DNA from: Oscillatoria princeps RMCB-10
GTDB taxonomy: Bacteria > Cyanobacteriota > Cyanobacteriia > Cyanobacteriales > Oscillatoriaceae
Direction of reading: 5' to 3'
Assembly (NCBI GenBank): GCA_019359235.1
Contig: JAHHHT010000005.1
Location: 248,001-312,000, forward strand
DNA length: 64,000 nucleotides
This document shows positions 1 to 9,533 of the stretch, one piece after another. The notes below the pieces were generated by a model. The model saw nothing but the letters and a program-made list of their open reading frames with translations. It made no database searches and was not told the DNA's origin. The first letter of the stretch is position 1. Each line of letters begins with the position of its first letter. The translations under genes were made by a program, and so were the position numbers.

Positions 1-717
1 GCCGATTCGCCCGCCCTTCTCCGTCGGCTCGACATTGAAAAAAGCGGTCATGTCCGACACCCGCGAAGCTTGCTGCATGTTGTGCGTCACGATCACAATC
101 GTGTATTGCTGCTTGAGTTCGTGCAGCACCTCCTCAATCCGCAGCGTCGAAATCGGGTCAAGGGCAGAGCAAGGCTCGTCCATGAGAATCACGTCAGGCT
201 GAACCGCCAGAGCTCTGGCAATGCACAGCCGCTGCTGCTGGCCCCCAGATAGGGCCAAGCCACTTTGCCGCAGTTTATCTTTAACCTCGTCCCAGAGGGC
301 GGCTTGGCGCAGCGAGCGCTCCACCAACTCATCCATATCCCCCTTAAAGCCATTAATCCGGGGGCCAAAAGCGATATTGTCATAAATCGATTTTGGGAAA
401 GGGTTCGGCTTTTGGAACACCATGCCAATCCGACGCCGCACTTCCACCGGATCGATTTGGGAGGCGTAGAGGTTTTGACCGTGATAGGAAATATTCCCTT
501 GGACTCGAAAAATCTTGATCAGGTCATTGAGCCGGTTGTAGCAGCGCAGCAGTGTGCTTTTGCCGCACCCCGAAGGCCCAATAAAAGCAGTGATGCGATT
601 TTTGGGGATATCTAAAGAGACATCCCGCAGCGCTAAGAAATTACCGTAGTAGACGGACAGATTCTGCGCCCGCAAAACAGTTTCAGTGTGATTTGCAGTC
701 CTAATGTTAGAAGCCAT
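1..717 (-). CDS. pstB: Phosphate ABC transporter ATP-binding protein PstB (3' end cut off by window)
   Basis: ATPase subunit of the high-affinity phosphate importer PstSCAB; it hydrolyses ATP at the inner face of the plasma membrane to drive uptake through PstC/PstA. The reading frame is open from the ATG at 717 to base 1, giving 239 residues that begin [12 protein letters not shown]. It shows Walker [10 protein letters not shown], the ABC signature LSGGQQQR, Walker B VILMDEP and the H-loop IVTHNMQQA, and the sequence around these is typical of PstB. The family is usually about 260-270 residues, so roughly 20-30 C-terminal residues lie outside. It is the last gene of pstC-pstA-pstB but is separated from pstA by about 500 bases. 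Confidence 0.97.
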   Translation of the reverse strand, partial: MASNIRTANHTETVLRAQNLSVYYGNFLALRDVSLDIPKNRITAFIGPSGCGKSTLLRCYNRLNDLIKIFRVQGNISYHGQNLYASQIDPVEVRRRIGMVFQKPNPFPKSIYDNIAFGPRINGFKGDMDELVERSLRQAALWDEVKDKLRQSGLALSGGQQQRLCIARALAVQPDVILMDEPCSALDPISTLRIEEVLHELKQQYTIVIVTHNMQQASRVSDMTAFFNVEPTEKGGRIG

Positions 718-1221
718 AAAATATTTGCATTCGCGCCTTTCAGTTGAACTCGCCATCAACCCTGTGCGGTCTGGATATGGCCCGCTGATTACCGAGGGAA
801 GATGCCAGTCAGTCTCAAAACACTGCGGCTAGGTGTTGCAGTGATTTATTTGGAAAGTGTTCTGTCGGGCGTTGCACAGTAGAAGGATGATTGAAATTTT
901 TTCCACTCATCGAAACCCCCTCTTACTCCCCCTCCCCGCACGCGGGGAGGGGGTTGGGGGGTGGGGTTCATCCTGCCTTTGTGCAACGTCTTCTGTCGAG
1001 TGCCGGTGGAAAGGGCAATCCCATCCGCCGGCAGTAGCCGTTGAGATGCAGAGACGCGACATGTCGCGTTTCTACAGTGCTGCTGAACAGGAGAGCCGCC
1101 AAACCAGTGAGCATATCAGCTAACCTCTGGCTGTATCCATTATTGCATTCTGTGCCGCTCCTGATAAATTAAAAGCTGCCCCCTGTGAGCTTAATTTTTC
1201 CTCACCAAACTTAACGCTTCA
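718..1221. other. Intergenic gap inside the pst operon with two palindromes
   Basis: No convincing gene. It contains a G/C-tract palindrome near 929-954 (CCCCCTCCCCGC facing GCGGGGAGGGGG) and a second palindrome near 1049-1072 centred on GCGACATGTCGC, a short word recurrent in cyanobacterial genomes. A 500-base gap with hairpins between pstA and pstB is unusual, since these genes are normally tightly linked; it may attenuate read-through or hold an extra promoter. Confidence 0.6.
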
Positions 1222-2115
1222 TCAATAAACTTTGCGAGCCGTTGCCCAGCGGGCAACCGCACTGGTAATCAGAACCAGGAACACCAGGACTAGGGAAGCC
1301 GCCCAGGCTAGCTCCTGCTGATTTTTAAACGGAGAAGTGGCGAAATTATACACCAAAACTGCCAGAGAAGGCGTGGGCGCGGACAAATTCGCCGGCCAAA
1401 ACTGGGCGAACAGCGCCGTAAACAGAAGGGGTGCGGTTTCCCCAGCCGCGCGAGCGATCGCCAAAGTGGTGCCGGTGACAATCGCAGGCATTGCAGCCGG
1501 CAGCACCACCCGCGCCACCATCTGGAAATTCGTAGCTCCAATGCCCAGCGCGGCTTGCCGGATCTCTTGCGGGACTAACTTCAGCGATTCCTCTGTGGCT
1601 CGCACAATAATCGGCAGCATCAAAATCGACAGGGCAAACCCCCCAGCCCATGCCGAAAAGCTGCCGGTGCTGAGAACCACAACCCCATAAGCAAATACCC
1701 CCACAATAATCGAGGGCACGCCACTCAGGACATTGGTGGCGAAGCGAATCCAGTAAGCCAGTTGAGTGCCGGCGGCGAACTCGTTCAAATACACCGCCGC
1801 CATAATGCCAAAGGGAACGCTGAGCAGTGTGGCAATTCCCACCATGATCAGAGTGCCAACAATCGCATTGCCAAAACCGCCTCCCGGCACCATCGGCGGC
1901 GGCGGAAGTTCCACAAACAAACTGGGGCTGAACCGGCTGAAGCCCTGGATAGTGACGTAGGACAGTACCGCCAGCAAAGGCAGCAGCGCAATAGCCGCGC
2001 ACAGATAGCTCAAGCCGGTCATCACTATCCCGAACAGAGTTCGGGGAGAGGTGGGAGAGCGGGTTAAACCGCTGACAGCAGACCCCGAAGAGGTCGTATC
2101 TTGGGAGCTATTCAT
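1222..2115 (-). CDS. pstA: Phosphate ABC transporter permease PstA
   Basis: Membrane-spanning permease of the PstSCAB phosphate importer (297 residues). After a Ser/Thr-rich cytoplasmic N terminus it shows about six hydrophobic segments. The family-typical stretch FGNAIVGTLIMVG and the inner-loop EAA-like motif around QEIRQAALGIGATNFQ (the ATPase contact) are visible. It lies 41 bases after pstC on the same strand and is probably co-transcribed with it. The ATG at 2115 was taken although no strong Shine-Dalgarno is seen. Length is normal for PstA. Confidence 0.96.
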   Translation of the reverse strand: MNSSQDTTSSGSAVSGLTRSPTSPRTLFGIVMTGLSYLCAAIALLPLLAVLSYVTIQGFSRFSPSLFVELPPPPMVPGGGFGNAIVGTLIMVGIATLLSVPFGIMAAVYLNEFAAGTQLAYWIRFATNVLSGVPSIIVGVFAYGVVVLSTGSFSAWAGGFALSILMLPIIVRATEESLKLVPQEIRQAALGIGATNFQMVARVVLPAAMPAIVTGTTLAIARAAGETAPLLFTALFAQFWPANLSAPTPSLAVLVYNFATSPFKNQQELAWAASLVLVFLVLITSAVARWATARKVY

Positions 2116-2156
2116 AACTTGTGATAAGTAACAGCAGACAGCTTTCCAGCTGGCCG

Positions 2157-3107
2157 CTAAATCCGCTGGACTCGCTGAATCAGCAACTGAGCCAGGATAT
2201 TGATCAGTAGCGTCAGGGCAAACAAAATTAAGGCAGCGTACATCAGTGCGGAGACTTGCAAACCGCTCGCCTCGGCAAATTGATTCGCCAGCAGAGAAGC
2301 GATCGTGTTGGACGGAGCCAAAATAGAGAGGTTAATATTGTTGGCGTTGCCAATCAGCATGGTGACCGCCATCGTTTCGCCCAAGGCTCGCCCCAGGGCT
2401 AGCATGATGGCGCCCACAATACCAGAAAAGGCAGCCGGCAGTAAAATCTGGAAAATTGTCTCCCAGCGGGTTGCGCCCAACCCGTATGAGGCTTGCCGCA
2501 GATCCGGAGGCAGGGAAATCAGCGCATCCCGGGAGATAGCGGCAATCGTCGGCAGGACCATAACCGCCAGAACCACCGCTGCCGGCAGCATGCCCGGGCC
2601 TCGCAGCGACGTGCTAAAAATCGGCAGCCAGCCGGCAGACTGATTGAGCCACCCACCCACCGGCTTTAACAGCGGAATCAGGACGAAAATGCCCCAAAGT
2701 CCGTAGACGACGCTGGGAATGGAGGCTAAAAGTTCTATCAGCAGCACCAGTAAAGCGTTAATCCGTGGGGGCAAAAAGTCTTCGCTCACGAAGATAGCCA
2801 CCCCCACGCCCACCGGCACCGCCAGAAGCAGGGCAATCAGGGAGCTGACAGCTGTACCGTATATCTGGGGGAGCGCCCCGTACTCGTCTTTTACCGGGTT
2901 CCAGCTGCTGCTGAAAATGAAATTGGCACCAAACTCTTGAATGGCAGGGAAAGCCTGGATCGCCACCTGCACCGTCATCCAGATTAAGATGCCGGCCACC
3001 GCCAGCGCAAACAGCTGGGTGAGCCGAATAAACCCGCCATCGAGCACCGGCCTCAATCCGGATTGGGACTGGAGGGCTTTCTGAGAGTCTCTCGTGACTG
3101 AATTCAT
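2157..3107 (-). CDS. pstC: Phosphate ABC transporter permease PstC
   Basis: Second permease of the phosphate importer (316 residues), pairing with PstA to form the channel. It has about six transmembrane segments, the PstC-typical segment LIELLASIPSVVYGLWG, and the coupling-loop motif LRQASYGLGATRWETI. It is the first gene of the operon seen here; a two-repeat Pho box lies about 100 bases upstream. No pstS gene for the binding protein is next to it, so PstS must be encoded elsewhere or outside the window. Confidence 0.97.
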   Translation of the reverse strand: MNSVTRDSQKALQSQSGLRPVLDGGFIRLTQLFALAVAGILIWMTVQVAIQAFPAIQEFGANFIFSSSWNPVKDEYGALPQIYGTAVSSLIALLLAVPVGVGVAIFVSEDFLPPRINALLVLLIELLASIPSVVYGLWGIFVLIPLLKPVGGWLNQSAGWLPIFSTSLRGPGMLPAAVVLAVMVLPTIAAISRDALISLPPDLRQASYGLGATRWETIFQILLPAAFSGIVGAIMLALGRALGETMAVTMLIGNANNINLSILAPSNTIASLLANQFAEASGLQVSALMYAALILFALTLLINILAQLLIQRVQRI

Positions 3108-3622
3108 GACGATCTGAAATCAACTCTACAGCCTGTTTGCTATCCGTGGGATGAATGGCCACTTATAGAGGGGCTGCCTATCAATCATACCGGCTGGCGC
3201 TCTCTCCTGAGTTAAGGGCAGATTAAGACCGGCTGCGGCTGCGGGGGGAGACGATCTGGGGTCAATCCCCACCATTTCTGGATCCGTCCGGCGAGAGGAG
3301 CGGGTATATTCCGTCTGATTGATTTACTTTTTTTAGGAAGCGCTCCTGAGCCAATAGCGACAATTAACAAGAGGGAAGAGGAAGAGGATGGAAAAGTTAA
3401 TAGGTGGAATTGACCGGATAGGAGAGAAGGGGCGTGCGGCGGGAGCTTTTGTGGGCTGTCACTCTTGACGGTATTTCAAGGCAGCTTTTAGGGCCCGCGA
3501 AGGCGGTGGTGAGAGAAGCCCCTGCAGGAAGTGCCGGTGAAAGCGTTTTTGGTGGATTGATCCGGTGGCCGGCACGGGACGGCGGTCGAGAGCGGTGCCG
3601 GTGGCTAAACCCTTCATTGTAA
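3108..3622. other. Divergent intergenic region pstC/bioB
   Basis: 515 bases between divergently transcribed pstC and bioB. Apart from the Pho box at 3209-3227 I see no gene. An A/T-rich TAAATGATAAAAT stretch just before and across the first possible bioB start could carry a promoter -10 element. Confidence 0.5.
3209..3227 (-). promoter_or_regulatory. Pho box (two direct repeats) upstream of pstC
   Basis: Read on the minus strand this is CTTAATCT-GCC-CTTAACTC. The two 8-base units fit the cyanobacterial Pho-box consensus PyTTAAPyPy(T/A) and are separated by the expected 3 bases. The first unit matches at all eight positions and the second at seven. It sits about 100 bases upstream of the pstC ATG, where a PhoB/SphR-type activator would bind. 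Only two units are evident; no clear third one flanks them. Confidence 0.7.
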
Positions 3623-4801
3623 ATGATAAAATGCCAGCAATTCAGTCACTGTATCAAAGGGCAAAACGTGGTTCAAGCACCGCTATCAACTTCCTCCCAT
3701 CCGCCGAAAGCTGATTTCCCGGATCTTGGCGTCCCGCCGGTCGCCGGTTCTCCTGAGCAGCTGCCTGGGTGGCTGCAGGAGCTGGCTGACCGGATTGTCA
3801 AAGGCTACCGCATTGAGCGAGAGGAAGCGCTCGCACTCACCCAGATAGAGGGTGAGGAGAATATCTTGCTGCTGTGCGCTGCCGCTGACCGGGTGCGCCA
3901 AGCTTGTTGCGGCAATACGGTGGATTTGTGCTCGATTATTAATGTTAAGTCCGGCAATTGCTCGGAAAATTGCGGCTTCTGCTCTCAGTCGGCTCACCAT
4001 CCGGGAATCGATTCGCCTGTGTACGGGCTGAAATCGACTGAGGAGATTCTGGCTCAGGCCAGGGCGGCTGAGGCGGCGGGGGCTCGCCGGTTTTGCTTGG
4101 TGTCGCAAGGACGGGGAATTAAGTACAGCAGTCCGAAATCCGCTGAGTTTGAGCGGATTTTGGAAACGGTGCGTCAAATTGTCGCGGAAACGAGTATCAA
4201 GCCTTGCTGCGCCCTGGGCGAGGTGACGCCGGAACAGGCGCAAGCGCTTCGAGATGCCGGCGTGACGCGCTACAACCACAATCTGGAGGCGTCGGAGAAT
4301 TTTTTCCCGAAGATCGCGACGACGCACAGCTGGCAAGATCGGGTGGAGACGGTTAGGATTCTGAAGGCGGCTGGGATTCAAGCTTGCACCGGCGGCATTC
4401 TGGGGATGGGGGAAAGTTGGGAAGATCGCGTGGATTTGGCCTGTGCGCTGCGGGAGCTGCAAGTGGAATCGGTTCCGCTCAACCTGCTCAACCCCCGCGC
4501 CGGCACTCCTTTGAGCGAGCGCCCCAAACTTGACCCCTATGAGGCTCTCAAGGCGATTGCCATTTTTCGGCTGATTTTGCCGGAACAGATTATCCGCTAC
4601 GCCGGCGGGCGGGAAGCGGTGATGGGCGAGCTGCAAGCTCTGGGGCTGAAAGCCGGTATCAACGCCATGCTGGTAGGCCACTACCTGACGACTCTGGGCC
4701 AACCGCCAGAAAAAGACCGCACGATGTTAGAATCACTGGGACTCCAGGGGGGAGAAGCGCCGGTTCCCGGACAGCTGCGCCAAGCCGGCTTTGAAATTTG
4801 A
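3623..4801 (+). CDS. bioB: Biotin synthase BioB
   Basis: Radical-SAM enzyme that inserts sulfur into dethiobiotin, the last step of biotin synthesis. The SAM [4Fe-4S] motif CSENCGFC supplies Cys113, Cys117 and Cys120 (numbered from the ATG), followed by conserved BioB blocks such as YNHNLEAS, GGILGMGE and NLLNPRAGTPL. At 392 residues it is longer than typical BioB (about 320-365) because of its N terminus. A GTG at 3668 preceded by AAGGG is a plausible true start and would remove 15 residues. It lies directly upstream of bioY, spaced for co-transcription. Confidence 0.97.
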   Translation: MIKCQQFSHCIKGQNVVQAPLSTSSHPPKADFPDLGVPPVAGSPEQLPGWLQELADRIVKGYRIEREEALALTQIEGEENILLLCAAADRVRQACCGNTVDLCSIINVKSGNCSENCGFCSQSAHHPGIDSPVYGLKSTEEILAQARAAEAAGARRFCLVSQGRGIKYSSPKSAEFERILETVRQIVAETSIKPCCALGEVTPEQAQALRDAGVTRYNHNLEASENFFPKIATTHSWQDRVETVRILKAAGIQACTGGILGMGESWEDRVDLACALRELQVESVPLNLLNPRAGTPLSERPKLDPYEALKAIAIFRLILPEQIIRYAGGREAVMGELQALGLKAGINAMLVGHYLTTLGQPPEKDRTMLESLGLQGGEAPVPGQLRQAGFEI

Positions 4802-4809
4802 GAGTTTCG

Positions 4810-5454
4810 ATGGGTTCAAAGTCCAGAAAGACACCACCCGTGAGCACTTCTGTCAAGGGGGAAAACCCCAAATCCCCAATCCACCTGTCTCCGACGCTGG
4901 AATTGCTGTGGGCTGTGATTGGCTTGCTGCTGACTGTTGGCTGCACGTTTCTCAAAGCCTCTATTGCCAGCCCGTTCTGGAATTGGTGGCCTTCGGGGAT
5001 TCACACTCAATCCCTGGGCGTCACCTTTCAAATTGGAGCGGTGCTGCTGACCGGCTGTATGGGGGGCAAAAATGCCGGTGCCCTCTCCCAAATTGCCTAC
5101 CTGGCACTGGGGCTGGCGGGAATGCAGGTGTTTACTGACGGTGGCGGTTTCGGCTATCTGGCCAAACCCACTTTTGGCTATTTGCTGGGCTTTGTTCCGG
5201 GAGCGTGGGTGTGTGGCTGGCTGGCTTTTCAAACCCCCCGCCGGCTAGAGTTTCTTGCCTTAAGCTGTATGCTTGGCTTGCTGGTGATTCATCTGGCCGG
5301 CTTGAGCGCTCTGGCGCTGAAATACTCGTTTAAGGAAGACTTGCTGCTGCCGGCTGCCCTCACCTATTCGGTCGATCCTTTGCCGAGTCAGCTGGCGGTA
5401 GTCTGTGCTGTCACAGTGCTGGCTTTTGTCCTGCGCCTGCTGATGTTTTATTGA
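4810..5454 (+). CDS. bioY: Biotin transporter BioY
   Basis: Substrate-binding membrane component (S component) of biotin uptake, alone or with an ECF module. About 214 residues with roughly six hydrophobic segments and the BioY hallmark region running from GVTFQIGAVLLTG through GLAGMQVF to PTFGYLLGFVPGAWVCGW. The ATG at 4810 lies 8 bases after the bioB stop. The pairing combines synthesis and salvage of biotin in one transcription unit. No ecfA or ecfT genes are adjacent. Confidence 0.93.
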   Translation: MGSKSRKTPPVSTSVKGENPKSPIHLSPTLELLWAVIGLLLTVGCTFLKASIASPFWNWWPSGIHTQSLGVTFQIGAVLLTGCMGGKNAGALSQIAYLALGLAGMQVFTDGGGFGYLAKPTFGYLLGFVPGAWVCGWLAFQTPRRLEFLALSCMLGLLVIHLAGLSALALKYSFKEDLLLPAALTYSVDPLPSQLAVVCAVTVLAFVLRLLMFY

Positions 5455-5903
5455 GCGCTGGATTGGGCTCTCGCCGGCCCGAAAGCTCCCCCTGTTACGG
5501 TTTTCTGCTTGAACTCGCTGCCACAAGGTCACACTTTTTTAGAGGAATTTACGGTTGTTTCAGACAGAAGAATGTGAAGTTGGGCGAAAATAGAGTCAGG
5601 ACGAGAGTTTGGCTTATAATGGAATAAGCTGTCGCGCATTTATGGCCCATGCTAATAGGAGACAGAGCTTCGGGTCAGGCATTCCCAACGAGGGCAACTA
5701 GAGCAAAGAGGGCATTTATGGCGCAGGCTAATAGGAGGCAGAGCCTCGGGTCAGGCGTTCCCAGGCTCTGCCTGGGAACGAGGGGAACGAGGGAAAAACT
5801 CGCCTGCAATAACCTGTCGGGAAGTGAGTGGGCGTTTCCAGGGAAAATGAGCAAACCGTAAGATGCAAAGGACTAAATTAAAAAATAGAAACTCTTTATC
5901 TGG
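5455..5903. repeat. Gap with two 52-base imperfect direct repeats and a CTGGGAAC palindrome
   Basis: Copies at about 5636-5687 and 5712-5763 (offset 76 bases) share GCATTTATGGC, GCTAATAGGAG and CGGGTCAGGC blocks with a few mismatches. The second copy runs into a palindrome at 5757-5779 whose arms are GTTCCCAGGC and GCCTGGGAAC. The same palindrome family recurs at 11762-11790 and 20219-20243 and, degenerate, inside a gene near 40770. No credible gene here. Confidence 0.75.
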
Positions 5904-6377
5904 ATGCGCATAAAAAATCGCCTCTTCTGGGTGGCTGCCACAGTCAGCCTGATTCTAGACCGGCTGACCAAATACTGGGTCGTGCAAAATTTTCAACTGA
6001 CCGAGACATGGCCCCTGTGGCCCAATGTCTTTCACTTCACTTATGTCACCAACAGCGGCGCGGCGTTTAGCCTGTTTAGCGAGGGGGGGAGTTGGTTGCG
6101 CTGGCTGTCGCTGGGAGTGAGTGTGGTGCTGATGGCGTGGGCTTGGTTTGGCCCCAACTTCAATCGCTGGGAGCAAGCGGGGTATGGGTTTATATTAGGG
6201 GGAGCGCTGGGGAATGGCATAGACCGGTTTGCTGAGGGGAAAGTGGTGGATTTTCTGGATTTTCGCTTGATACGATTTCCGGTGTTTAACTTGGCGGATG
6301 TGTTTATCAATGTGGGCATTGTCTGCCTGCTGATCGTGGCATTCTCGCAAGCGCCGGCAGCAAAGCGACGGCAGTAA
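5904..6377 (+). CDS. lspA: Lipoprotein signal peptidase (signal peptidase II)
   Basis: Aspartic membrane peptidase that cleaves signal peptides from prolipoproteins after lipidation of the +1 Cys. 157 residues with four hydrophobic segments. Family motifs are in order: LDRLTKYWV near the N terminus, VTNSGAAFS (residues 48-56), GGALGNGIDR (99-108), VVDFLDF and FPVFNLADVFIN. The catalytic aspartates should be Asp116 (VVD) and Asp132 (NLAD). Length is normal. It stands alone between repeat-rich gaps. Confidence 0.97.
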   Translation: MRIKNRLFWVAATVSLILDRLTKYWVVQNFQLTETWPLWPNVFHFTYVTNSGAAFSLFSEGGSWLRWLSLGVSVVLMAWAWFGPNFNRWEQAGYGFILGGALGNGIDRFAEGKVVDFLDFRLIRFPVFNLADVFINVGIVCLLIVAFSQAPAAKRRQ

Positions 6378-7102
6378 GGGACAAGCGGGAGGGGTGACGG
6401 CTGTTGGGCCTGAAATTAGCGCAGCGAGTGGCCACAAGTTGAGGCGAGAAATGCCGGCGCTCGCTGACAGGCATTTAATTTGCTCAGTTTGGGCGGCTGT
6501 GACGGAGGAGTTAAGGGAATATGGGGAGAACAATTGACGGTTTTTTATAAAATTTATAAAAAGCAAGTTATATTTATAGGACTTACGCAGAAACCGGGTT
6601 TCTCAACCAGAAGTCAAGACTGTCAGCCCTCGTTCCAGAACCAGAAACCCGGTTTCGTCTCACAGTTGTGCGTAAGTCCCGATTTAGTCCGGTTGAGTTG
6701 CGGTCACTCTCGCCTCTGGGCTGAGGACTGGCAATGCCCCACTCCCGCAGCAGTGCGCCGACTCAGAGATAATATAGGTACTCAAGCGAACTTGATATTA
6801 GATCTGCGGCAGGCTGATTTCTGGGATTCATCCCGCGCAGATGGGGCGGCTGTGGTGCGGCTGTCGGAGCCGGCGGAAGAATGGCGAACAGCGGCTTCTC
6901 TGTGGCGCACCGGCGCTCGGGCGGATTACGATCTTAGGAACAGACCGGCAGTTTCTGGCAGGCAAGAGGCCATGAATTCCCAGCTCGTTTCTGGAAAAGC
7001 TCTTTGGCCAGGTGTAGTTGGAGCAAGACTGGCATCAATCCCGGGTGCAACTTTGGCAAGACTGGCCCATATCGTACTTGAATACCTACCTGGATTTGGC
7101 GC
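6378..7102. other. Long gap upstream of the PBP gene; no convincing intact gene
   Basis: A 208-codon open frame crosses this region, but it runs through a MITE-like repeat (6579-6679) and shows no recognisable domain, so I do not call it. In another frame, 6976-7100 reads like a protein C terminus (SSFLEKLFGQV, stop, LEQDWHQSRVQLWQDW), interrupted by a TAG, which could be a decayed gene end. I see nothing firm besides the repeat. Confidence 0.4.
6579..6679. mobile_element. 101-base MITE-like element with perfect 11-base terminal inverted repeats
   Basis: The ends are GGACTTACGCA and TGCGTAAGTCC, exact inverted repeats. Inside, AGAAACCGGGTTTCT and AGAAACCCGGTTTC arms form a second nested inversion. 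No coding capacity. The structure fits a non-autonomous miniature transposable element, but no target-site duplication could be confirmed. Confidence 0.55.
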
Positions 7103-9373
7103 ATGAATTCACCCCAGCCCCCTCAACAGCCGAACCCCCAACAGCCCCGGACGATCTTCAACACCATCACCAAAGCGGTGCAGACGATCGCCAACGTGAA
7201 TTTCGCCAAGCTGGCGCTCAAGCCCAATGCCAGGGTGGCAGAACTGTGGGTGTTCGATGCCGGTACGGGCTCTCAAGAGAAATATCCGCTGTTGGGAGAG
7301 CGATACCTGCTCGGACGCAGTTCCAAATCCTCCGATATTGTGGTGCGCAACCCAGTCGTCAGCCAGACTCACCTGTCCCTGTCGCGGGACAGTCGCAATC
7401 CCAACGCGCCGTTCATCATTAGAGACGAGAAATCCACCAACGGCATTTATAAAGGGAAGCGGCGGATTGCGTCTATGGCGCTGCGCCACGGCGATGTCCT
7501 GACGCTCGGACCGCCAGAACTCGCCGCCTCGGTGCAGGTTAAGTTTGTCGATCCGCCGCCCTGGTACTTGCTCGCTTTTCGCTACATCCTTTACGGTGCC
7601 GGCGGGCTAACCGCTTTGCTGGCGCTGTGGATTCTCGCGGAGTGGCAAAAATTCCGGGTGCGCCCCCTGCCGACTTCGACGAACGGGCCGGTGGTGGTCT
7701 ACGCCCGCGATGTCAATACGCCCCTGCGCCCTCGCTACAACACCGCTCACCGAGAGCTGCGGCAGCTGTCGGACTTTTCCCGCTACCTGCCAATGGCGCT
7801 GATCGCCTCCGAGGACAGCCGCTTCTACTGGCACATGGGTGTCGATCCGGTTGGGGTGCTGCGGGCGGTGACGGCCAATGTTCGCGGGGGCGGCATCCGC
7901 GAAGGGGCTAGCACCCTAACCCAGCAGCTGGCGAGAAGTCTGTTCCGAGACTTTGTGGGGACTGAAGATTCTGCCGGTCGCAAGGTGCGGGAAGCGGTGG
8001 TGGCGCTGAAGTTGGAGTGGGCTTACAGCAAACAGGACCTGTTAGTCACTTATTTGAACCGCGTTTTCTTGAGCCTTGACCTGTACGGGTTTGAGGATGC
8101 GGCTCAGTTTTACTTCGGCAAGTCGGCGGCGGATTTAACTCTGTCCGAGGCGGCGACGCTGGTGGGGATTTTGCCGGCACCCAACAGTTTCAATCCGGTT
8201 CAGGACTATCAGGCGGCTGTCAAGCAGCGCGATGGGGTGATCTACCGCATGCGGGCTCTGGGCATGATTACCCAGGACGAGGCGGACAGGGCCCGCCGGT
8301 CGCGGATTGAAATTAACCCCAAAGCTAAGGAAATCCTCAGCAAGACGATCGCGCCCTATTTCTACAGTTATGTCTTTGACGAACTGGAGGTGTTACTGGG
8401 GAAGGATCTGGTTAGAGAGGGCAATTTTATTGTGGAAACCGGCCTCGACCCGCAAATGCAAAAGCAGGCTGAGGCGTCGCTGCGCAATGCCGTGAAGAAT
8501 AGCGGTGCCAGTTACGGATTTTCTCAAGGTGCGATTGTCACCCTCGACAGCAGCACCGGCGAAATCCTCGCCCTCCTTGGCGGCGTTGACTACCGCGAAA
8601 GTCAGTTTAACCGGGCCATTGACGCTTTGCGACAGCCCGGCTCGACTTTCAAAGTCTTCGCCTACACTGCTGCGATTGAGGAAGGAATCTCGCCGGGAAA
8701 GTCCTATTCTTGCGCCCCGCTTGATTGGGGTGGCCAGTATTTTGAAGGCTGCCGTTCGGGCAGTTCAGCTTTAGATATGTACACCGGCATTGCCAGATCG
8801 GAGAATCCGATCGCCCTGCGCGTGGCTCAGGATGTGGGCCTGGAGCGGGTGGTGCAGATGGCCAGACGGATGGGCGTCAAGTCTAAGCTCAATCCCGTGC
8901 CGGCGCTGGTGCTCGGTCAGAGCGAGGTGAACGTGCTGGAACTCACCGGCGCGTTTGCAGTGCTGGCCAATAACGGTGTTGCCAACCGCCCCCACGCCAT
9001 CAAGCGGGTTCTGGACAGCAATGACTGCAGCGATCCCAAAGATCCTAAAACCTGCCGGGTGGTTTACGACTACGCCCAAGATGCCTCGGCTAGCCGGCAA
9101 GTTATCCAGTCTTATGTGGCAGACACGATGACCGAACTGCTGCGGGGTGTCGTGGAGTCGGGCACCGCTCGCAGCGCCTATTTGGGGCTGGGGGAGGCGG
9201 GCAAAACCGGCACCACCAACGACAATGTTGACCTGTGGTTCGTTGGCTACCTCCCCAACCAGCAGATCGTCACCGGCATTTGGCTGGGCAATGACGACAA
9301 CTCCCCCACTTCTGGCAGCAGCGCGCAAGCGGCGCAGGTGTGGGGCGATTATATGGGCCAAGTGGTGAAGTAG
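7103..9373 (+). CDS. FHA-domain class A penicillin-binding protein (transglycosylase/transpeptidase)
   Basis: Bifunctional peptidoglycan synthase of 756 residues. An N-terminal cytoplasmic FHA phosphothreonine-binding domain (about 60-145, with GRSSKSSDIV and STNGIYK) is followed by one transmembrane helix (about 155-180). A GT51 glycosyltransferase follows (catalytic Glu237 in ASEDSRFYWHMG, then GASTLTQQLARS), then a transpeptidase with STFK (514-517, nucleophile Ser514), SEN (566-568) and KTGTT. All catalytic motifs are intact. Fusion of FHA to a PBP1A-like enzyme is a recurrent cyanobacterial design that could let Ser/Thr kinases tune wall synthesis. The ATG at 7103 lies in a repeat-free stretch. 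Confidence 0.95.
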   Translation: MNSPQPPQQPNPQQPRTIFNTITKAVQTIANVNFAKLALKPNARVAELWVFDAGTGSQEKYPLLGERYLLGRSSKSSDIVVRNPVVSQTHLSLSRDSRNPNAPFIIRDEKSTNGIYKGKRRIASMALRHGDVLTLGPPELAASVQVKFVDPPPWYLLAFRYILYGAGGLTALLALWILAEWQKFRVRPLPTSTNGPVVVYARDVNTPLRPRYNTAHRELRQLSDFSRYLPMALIASEDSRFYWHMGVDPVGVLRAVTANVRGGGIREGASTLTQQLARSLFRDFVGTEDSAGRKVREAVVALKLEWAYSKQDLLVTYLNRVFLSLDLYGFEDAAQFYFGKSAADLTLSEAATLVGILPAPNSFNPVQDYQAAVKQRDGVIYRMRALGMITQDEADRARRSRIEINPKAKEILSKTIAPYFYSYVFDELEVLLGKDLVREGNFIVETGLDPQMQKQAEASLRNAVKNSGASYGFSQGAIVTLDSSTGEILALLGGVDYRESQFNRAIDALRQPGSTFKVFAYTAAIEEGISPGKSYSCAPLDWGGQYFEGCRSGSSALDMYTGIARSENPIALRVAQDVGLERVVQMARRMGVKSKLNPVPALVLGQSEVNVLELTGAFAVLANNGVANRPHAIKRVLDSNDCSDPKDPKTCRVVYDYAQDASASRQVIQSYVADTMTELLRGVVESGTARSAYLGLGEAGKTGTTNDNVDLWFVGYLPNQQIVTGIWLGNDDNSPTSGSSAQAAQVWGDYMGQVVK

Positions 9374-9533
9374 TCGGGGCGGGGCAAGTCAATCCGATCT
9401 GAACCCCACAGATTGAGGGTCAACCCGCCCAAACTCATCCCCTCACGCCTCGGACAGGGAGCCGGTTTCCAGCACTAGCCAAAGGGGTTAGGACATCAGG
9501 CACTGAGGGCCGGCGGCGAGCCGGTCCTGCGGA

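Noticed and set aside
6480-7106. 208-codon open frame upstream of the PBP gene
   Set aside because: Crosses the GGACTTACGCA element, has no Shine-Dalgarno and no recognisable domain.
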